Position numbers and translations under genes: made by a program
Shown: positions 1 through 6,689 of the stretch, one piece after another
How the letters are laid out: every line of letters starts with the position of its first letter
Position numbering within the stretch: position 1 is the first letter of the stretch
The notes under the pieces: generated by a model
The model's database searches: none
What the model was told of the DNA's origin: nothing
What the model saw: the letters and a program-made list of their open reading frames with translations, nothing else
Assembly: GCA_937928035.1 (NCBI GenBank)
Contig: CALFWA010000301.1
Span: 10,001-16,689, forward strand
Direction of reading: 5' to 3'
Source: an uncultured Caldilinea sp.
GTDB lineage: Bacteria > Chloroflexota > Anaerolineae > Caldilineales > Caldilineaceae
DNA: 6,689 bases

Positions 1-669
<669 letters not shown>

Positions 670-671
<2 letters not shown>

Positions 672-676
672 GGAGG
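670..676 (+). promoter_or_regulatory. Ribosome binding site of the tube gene, overlapping the sheath stop codon
   Basis: AAGGAGG begins inside the sheath TAA stop and ends 6 bases before the tube ATG at 683. This near-perfect Shine-Dalgarno suits a gene whose product is needed in many copies, and the overlap suggests coupled translation of sheath and tube. Confidence 0.85.
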
Positions 677-682
677 TTTCTC

Positions 683-1207
683 ATGGCGCAGTTCAGTGTC
701 AACGCCAATCGTTTCGATCCGTACAAGAACTTCAAATTCCGCGTCAAATGGGATGGCCGCTATGTGGCCGGCGTCAGCAAAGTCAGCGCACTCAAACGCA
801 CGACCGACCCGGTCGAACATCGCGAGGGCGGCGATCCCAGCACGGTGCGCAAGTCGCCTGGCCAGACCAAGTACGACCCGGTCACGCTCGAACGCGGGGT
901 CACACACGACACCGAGTTCGAGAAATGGGCGAACAAGGTGTGGAACTTCGGCTCTGGCCTGGGCGCCGAAGTCTCGCTCAAGGATTTTCGCAAGGACATC
1001 ATCATCGAGGTCTACAACGAGGCGGGGCAGCTCGCCATCTCCTACAAGGTCTATCGCTGTTGGGTCTCCGAATTCACGGCCCTGCCCGAACTCGACGCCA
1101 GCGCCAATGCCGTCGCCATCCAGTCGATCGTACTGCAGAACGAAGGGTGGGAGCGCGACTACGACGTGACCGAACCGAGCGAACCTTCGTTTGTGGAGCC
1201 GGCGTAG
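683..1207 (+). CDS. Tail tube protein (T4 gp19 family)
   Basis: Subunit of the rigid inner tube inside the sheath, built as stacked rings. The start is the ATG 6 bases after a strong Shine-Dalgarno, giving 174 residues, slightly longer than the roughly 150 of many tubes. Family-typical stretches are FDPYKNFKFRVKWDGRYVAG (residues 11-30), VEHREGGDPSTVRKSPG (44-60), LERGVTHDTEFEKWANKVW (69-87, the central helix), KDFRKDIIIEVYNEAG (100-115) and a C-terminal half with YKVYRCWVSEFTALPELDA. These match the phage_T4_gp19/Hcp-like tube fold as found in eCIS. After the last conserved part (NEGWERDYDV) comes a short Pro/Glu-rich tail, residues 163-174, likely flexible. eCIS loci usually hold two or more tube paralogues; this one sits beside the sheath, but I cannot tell whether it corresponds to Afp1 or Afp5. 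Confidence 0.95.
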   Translation: MAQFSVNANRFDPYKNFKFRVKWDGRYVAGVSKVSALKRTTDPVEHREGGDPSTVRKSPGQTKYDPVTLERGVTHDTEFEKWANKVWNFGSGLGAEVSLKDFRKDIIIEVYNEAGQLAISYKVYRCWVSEFTALPELDASANAVAIQSIVLQNEGWERDYDVTEPSEPSFVEPA

Positions 1208-1210
1208 GGA

Positions 1211-1240
1211 GAGATTGGGAGATTGGAGATCGAGAGATTG
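1211..1240 (+). repeat. Short tandem repeat, unit GAGATTG(G)
   Basis: Copies are seen at 1211-1218 and 1219-1226 (both GAGATTGG), 1226-1232 (GAGATCG, one mismatch) and 1234-1240 (GAGATTG). Heptad-like GGAGATT repeats of this kind are, from memory, common in intergenic DNA of some Chloroflexota and filamentous cyanobacteria. No function is evident. Confidence 0.7.
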
Positions 1241-1300
1241 TGTTCTCCTGCCTTCCGCTCTCCTTGTCTTCTCTTCTCGCCCCCTTCGTCTCAAGGGACT

Positions 1301-1305
1301 GGAGG
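1301..1305 (+). promoter_or_regulatory. Ribosome binding site deciding the start at 1316
   Basis: GGAGG lies 10 bases before the first of three consecutive in-frame ATG codons (1316, 1319, 1322). It rules out the longer reading from ATG 1223, which would translate the intergenic repeat. Confidence 0.65.
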
Positions 1306-1315
1306 ATTGCCGGGC

Positions 1316-2029
1316 ATGATGATGCAACCACTGTCGGCAGAGATTTTACTAGCAGTTTGGGAGGCGCATTGGCGTCAGCCGTCGCTTCACCAGGGGTTGG
1401 CGCTGTTGGCTGCCGCCAGCCCGGATGAACGCCCGGAGGCGCTGCTGGCGCTGCCGATAGGAGCTTTCAACGCCAGCCTGCTGACGCTTTACGCCGACTG
1501 CTTCGGCGCTACGTTCACTGCCGTGACGACCTGCACCGGCTGCGGCGAGTTGATCGAGGCAACATTGGACGTTGCCAGCTTGTGCGCCAGCCATAACGAC
1601 CCGCCGCCCTGGTTGGAGGTTGTCGATGATGCCGGCGCCGTGCGTTTTCGCTCACCCACACTAGGCGATCTGCTCGCCGCCGGCGAAGCGACCTCGCTCA
1701 ACGCAGCGGAACAGACAATCCTGGCGCGCTGCCTGGAGACGTCGACCCGCTCACTGTCGCCCGCCACGTTGGCAGCGGTGACCGATGCCATGGAACATGC
1801 CGATCCACTTGCTGTCATTGAACTGGACGGCGCCTGTCCCTACTGCCAGCGGCCATGGTCGGCGGCGCTCGATGTGGCGACGTTTGTCTGGCGCCAGGTG
1901 CACCAATGGGCGCAACGCACCTTGCAGGAAATCCACCTGCTGGCGCGCGCCTATGGCTGGCGCGAGGACGAAATCTTGCGGCTCTCGGCTGGGCGTCGGC
2001 AAGCCTATCTGCAAATGATTTATGGATAA
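1316..2029 (+). CDS. Putative zinc-binding baseplate/hub-assembly protein (T4 gp26/gp51-like) of the injection system
   Basis: A 237-residue protein with two CxxC pairs, C73/C76 (CTGC) and C174/C177 (CPYC), about 100 residues apart, which together could bind one zinc ion. The N-terminus is helical: LLAVWEAHWRQPSLHQGLAL then PDERPEALLALPIGAFNASL, a pattern I recall in eCIS and phage proteins annotated as T4 baseplate or hub-assembly proteins. The C-terminus (residues 206-236) has IHLLARAYGWREDEILRLSA and ends RRQAYLQMI, also typical of that group. No signal peptide or membrane segment is seen. It follows the tube gene after a 108-base gap and precedes the next gene by 15 bases. The role is inferred from position and resemblance: probably an assembly factor for the baseplate hub rather than a confirmed structural part. 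The family call is from memory and no alignment was run. Confidence 0.6.
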   Translation: MMMQPLSAEILLAVWEAHWRQPSLHQGLALLAAASPDERPEALLALPIGAFNASLLTLYADCFGATFTAVTTCTGCGELIEATLDVASLCASHNDPPPWLEVVDDAGAVRFRSPTLGDLLAAGEATSLNAAEQTILARCLETSTRSLSPATLAAVTDAMEHADPLAVIELDGACPYCQRPWSAALDVATFVWRQVHQWAQRTLQEIHLLARAYGWREDEILRLSAGRRQAYLQMIYG

Positions 2030-2044
2030 ACAACGGATGCTGCC

Positions 2045-3019
2045 ATGTCCGACTTCTTGACGCGACTCGTGACTACAACCTATGGCGAGGCTCCGCTCAT
2101 GCGACCGCGACCTGTCGCCCAATTCGAGCCGTCGGCATCGACGCTGCCGGTGTGGTCGCCAGTAAGTGCAACTGCACCGTCCGTTGTGGCCCAGGCGATG
2201 ACTGCGCAAACGGCGCCGCTCACAAGTTCCGCTGCTGCACCTGGAGTGCAGACGCCGCCTGTCGCTGCGATGCCGGGTGAAAGCGCCAGAATTGCGGCCA
2301 GCGACCAACCGCCCGCTCGCAGCCAGTCGCCCACGATGCCAATCGCACGTCGCACCACGCTGGCTGAACGTGCAGAGGCGCAACATGCAAGTGCGCCAGG
2401 CTATCCGACTAGCAGCGCCGGTCAGACACAGCCGATCAACGCAGCCGGCGCTGCGTCCCAGGTCGACAGCCCTGCATTTCAGGCTTTGGCGTCACAAGGC
2501 GGCCCGGTGACGGCGCCCACCGCCCTGCCGGTCGCACCGACGTTGCTGGAGCGGCGACAGGGTAGCGTGGTGCACGCATCGGCGCCGATCCCAACACCAG
2601 TTGCGACGTTGTCGGCAGTCGCCATCTCTCCCTTCGCTGCGTCGAGGTGGGCGGATGAACACGCACCTGCGCAGCTCGGCGCCCATTCAGTTGGTGACGC
2701 AGCAGTCACGCCGCCAACGTTGGCGCAACGACGCGCTGCGTTGACCGCCGACACTGTTGCGGACGACAGCGAGGAGAGCAAACAGGTGCGCGTACTTCAT
2801 CCTTCCCGCCTGCCAGACGGGACGCTGCACGCCGCCGCCGTTGCAACTGAGGGCAACACACCACCTGCGCCGGTTGTGCGCGTGACGATTGGGCGCATCG
2901 TCATCAAGGCTGAGCCGGTGAAGCCGGAACAGAGGAATGCAGCGCCAGCGCGTCAGCCGGTCACGCCTGCGCTGTCGCTTGACCAGTATCTGAAGGGACG
3001 CAACGGAGGCGGACGATGA
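2045..3019 (+). CDS. Pro/Ala/Thr-rich, probably disordered eCIS-associated protein
   Basis: Function unknown. The 324 residues have no cysteine, and nearly the whole middle (about 30-270) is low-complexity Ala/Pro/Thr/Ser/Val/Gln, so likely unfolded. The ends look conserved: N-terminal MSDFLTRLVTTTYGEAP followed by RPRPVAQFEP (20-29), and C-terminal VVRVTIGRIVIKAEPVKPE (277-295) followed by LSLDQYLKGR (310-319). I recall proteins with this layout beside Pvc16-type genes in many eCIS loci, always as hypotheticals. The middle holds three spaced copies of a TL-x-[EQ]-R motif (at 105, 166 and 225), two of them followed by HASAP. The ATG at 2045 has only a weak upstream Shine-Dalgarno and sits 15 bases after the previous stop, so coupling may help it start. 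Its stop overlaps the next ATG (ATGA). A flexible tether or assembly adaptor acting with the tail terminator is the most economical inference; it could also be a surface or cargo linker. Confidence 0.75.
   Translation: MSDFLTRLVTTTYGEAPLMRPRPVAQFEPSASTLPVWSPVSATAPSVVAQAMTAQTAPLTSSAAAPGVQTPPVAAMPGESARIAASDQPPARSQSPTMPIARRTTLAERAEAQHASAPGYPTSSAGQTQPINAAGAASQVDSPAFQALASQGGPVTAPTALPVAPTLLERRQGSVVHASAPIPTPVATLSAVAISPFAASRWADEHAPAQLGAHSVGDAAVTPPTLAQRRAALTADTVADDSEESKQVRVLHPSRLPDGTLHAAAVATEGNTPPAPVVRVTIGRIVIKAEPVKPEQRNAAPARQPVTPALSLDQYLKGRNGGGR
3005..3009 (+). promoter_or_regulatory. Ribosome binding site of the tail-terminator gene, inside the preceding gene
   Basis: GGAGG lies 6 bases before ATG 3016, whose bases overlap the upstream TGA (3017-3019). 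A strong site plus ATGA overlap indicates tight translational coupling of the disordered protein and the terminator. Confidence 0.8.
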
Positions 3020-4377
3020 GCAACCATCTTGCGATTGCTACTGTCACCGCCAGCCTGGCGCGCTATCTGCAGGGTGCGGTCGGCGCAGATGTAGGCAACG
3101 CCGTTGTCACCGCCGTGCGACCCGATGGCCCCAACAGCGGTGTGCCGGAGGTGGGCGTCAACATTTTTCTCTATCAGGCGACGCCCAATGTCGCCTGGCG
3201 CAACCATGATCTGCCCACGCGACGCCCCGATGGCAGCCTGAACCAGCGCCCAGAGATTGCGCTCGACCTGCACTATCTACTGACCTTTTACGGCGACGAG
3301 ACGCTGCTGGAGCCGCAGCGCATTCTGGGCAGCGCCGTGCGCGCCCTGCACACCCAGCCTGTGCTCACGCGGCAGGAAATTCGCAGCGCCGTCGCCGCCA
3401 CCGCGTTTCTGGCCGGCTCTGACCTGGCCGACGAGGTGGAGACGGTCAAGTTCACGCCGCAGCCGCTTTCGTTGGAGGAGCTGTCGAAGCTCTGGTCGGT
3501 GCTCTTTCAGACGACCTACACGCTCTCGATCGCCTATGACGCCTCGGTCGTGTTGATTTCGGCGGATAGCCAGCCGTCGATGGCGCAGCCGGTGCTCACG
3601 CCTGTCATTCAGGTCTTTCCCAGCGTAACACCGCCGGCGCCTGCCGCGCCGAATACGCTGGCCGGTCTCCAACTCTGGCTGCGCGGCGACGCCGACATCA
3701 CCTACGATAGCACGGGAACCATCAGCCAGTGGAGCGACCAGAGCGGCGGCGCCAACCATGCTGTGCAGCCGACAGCGGCGCGGCGACCGCAGCTCGTGCG
3801 CGCAGCTGTGGGTGGCAAGCCCGCAGTGCGCTTCGACGGCGTCGATGACTACCTTGCCATCGAGCAGCTCAACTACGCAGCGGCAGGCGCCATCGACGGG
3901 CTGACGCTCTTTGCCTTGGTGCGCACGACTGCAGCGCAGGCGCAGACCCTCCTCAGCTTCGACCGCAGCGCCTATTGGTCGTTGAGCTTGACCGGCGGCG
4001 GGAGCGCCGGCCGCGCCCGTTGGAGCACACAGCCGCAGGTTGGGGCAATCCACGATCTGGACTCGCCAGGCTCCTTTGCCGATGGGCGTTGGCGGCTCCT
4101 CTGTGCGCGGTTTGCGGCTGGCGCAACCGTCACCAAGCAGCTCTTCGTCGACGGCATTCTGGTCGCCGAAGCCAATGCGCATCCCGGTCAGAATGTGGGC
4201 AGCGGTGCAACGCGCTTTGGATTCGTGGGCGCCCCGTCGCAGGCGGCGACCTTCAACGGCGCTATCGGCGCCGACCTTTTCCGCGGCGAGCTTGCCGAGA
4301 TTGCGCTTTACGATCGCGCATTGACCGACGGCGAACGCGACCGGGTGGAGCAATATTTTGTCGAAAAGTATGGATGA
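3016..4377 (+). CDS. Pvc16/Afp16-type tail terminator (DUF4255) fused to a LamG/concanavalin-like domain
   Basis: A 453-residue protein. Residues 1-190 match the Pvc16_N (DUF4255) domain, the cap that stops tube and sheath growth at the end opposite the baseplate. Marks are ARYLQG near the start, VNIFLYQATPNVAWRNHDLP (48-67), LDLHYLLTFYGDETLLEPQR (83-102), the LG..VRALHTQPVLT helix, and LSLEELSKLWSVLFQTTYTL (151-170). A proline-rich linker (202-212) leads to a second domain, residues 213-453, with a LamG/concanavalin-like pattern: LAGLQLWLRGDADI, ISQWSDQSGGANHA, PAVRFDGVDDYL (269-280), a beta-strand region with KQLFVDGILVAEA (374-386), and the typical ending GELAEIALYDRALTDGERDR. Known Afp16/Pvc16 proteins are about 290 residues, so this one carries a large extra domain. 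No stop or frameshift separates the two parts. The extra domain would sit at the apical end of the particle and might bind glycan or a cell surface; that binding role is inference. Confidence 0.9.
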   Translation: MSNHLAIATVTASLARYLQGAVGADVGNAVVTAVRPDGPNSGVPEVGVNIFLYQATPNVAWRNHDLPTRRPDGSLNQRPEIALDLHYLLTFYGDETLLEPQRILGSAVRALHTQPVLTRQEIRSAVAATAFLAGSDLADEVETVKFTPQPLSLEELSKLWSVLFQTTYTLSIAYDASVVLISADSQPSMAQPVLTPVIQVFPSVTPPAPAAPNTLAGLQLWLRGDADITYDSTGTISQWSDQSGGANHAVQPTAARRPQLVRAAVGGKPAVRFDGVDDYLAIEQLNYAAAGAIDGLTLFALVRTTAAQAQTLLSFDRSAYWSLSLTGGGSAGRARWSTQPQVGAIHDLDSPGSFADGRWRLLCARFAAGATVTKQLFVDGILVAEANAHPGQNVGSGATRFGFVGAPSQAATFNGAIGADLFRGELAEIALYDRALTDGERDRVEQYFVEKYG

Positions 4378-4380
4378 GCA

Positions 4381-6689
<2,309 letters not shown>

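Larger units (their letters stand above)
1208..1315 (+). other. Intergenic gap: purine-rich repeat followed by pyrimidine tract
   Basis: At 108 bases this is the only sizeable non-coding gap in the window. Bases 1207-1240 are mostly purine (26 of 34) and 1243-1292 mostly pyrimidine (45 of 50, with no A). The two parts can pair imperfectly in RNA; the best stem I can place is GGAGAG 1208-1213 with CTCTCC 1258-1263. I see no convincing sigma-70 promoter and no GC-rich hairpin followed by a T-run. It lies between the highly expressed tube gene and the next gene, so it could lower read-through or protect the upstream mRNA end, but that is inference. Confidence 0.6.

Noticed and set aside
1208..1292. 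Rho-independent terminator after the tube gene
   Set aside because: Only a weak 6-base-pair stem with a 44-base loop can be placed, and no T-run follows it.
1223..1315. N-terminal extension of the zinc-type protein from ATG 1223
   Set aside because: The extra residues would be translated from the repeat and pyrimidine tract, and a GGAGG is placed correctly for ATG 1316 instead.
3277..4353. Long open frame of 358 codons on the minus strand
   Set aside because: It lies wholly opposite the Pvc16-LamG gene, which has clear family motifs; the translation is Arg/Gly/Ala-rich and has no recognisable domain. It is a by-product of GC-rich codon use.

Overview
The window is one strand of a tightly packed operon for a contractile, phage-tail-like injection machine. 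The best fit is an extracellular contractile injection system (eCIS, the Afp/PVC/MAC type) rather than a prophage, because the genes at its centre are eCIS-type: a Pvc16/DUF4255 tail-terminator gene directly followed by a two-domain AAA+ ATPase gene of the Afp15/Pvc15 type. All genes are on the + strand. DNA is GC-rich by eye, with strong Shine-Dalgarno sequences and several ATGA stop/start overlaps, so the host is a bacterium. Such gene sets occur in Chloroflexota, Actinomycetota, Cyanobacteria and others. The GAGATTG-type intergenic repeat and overall style make me lean weakly to Chloroflexota, but there is no marker gene to settle it.

Layout: (1) 1-671, 3' part of a tail sheath gene, cut by the window edge; (2) 683-1207, tail tube; (3) 1208-1315, the only real intergenic gap, with a short purine-rich repeat followed by a pyrimidine tract; (4) 1316-2029, a protein with two CxxC pairs resembling the zinc-finger baseplate/hub-assembly proteins of these loci; (5) 2045-3019, a Pro/Ala/Thr-rich, probably disordered protein with short ordered ends; (6) 3016-4377, Pvc16-type tail terminator fused to a LamG/concanavalin-like domain; (7) 4381-6378, AAA+ ATPase with a degenerate first and an intact second ATPase module; (8) 6369-6659, a small protein of a kind I associate with eCIS loci; (9) 6656-end, first 11 codons of another gene.

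Together these encode the shaft (sheath around tube), the cap that ends tube growth, and assembly factors. The spike, LysM protein, gp25-like, PAAR and gp6/gp7-like baseplate genes, the tape measure, fibre and effectors are not in the window and presumably lie outside it. The most unusual points are the lectin-like domain on the cap protein and the disordered protein translationally coupled to it. The system class itself is known; I do not see a wholly new system here.
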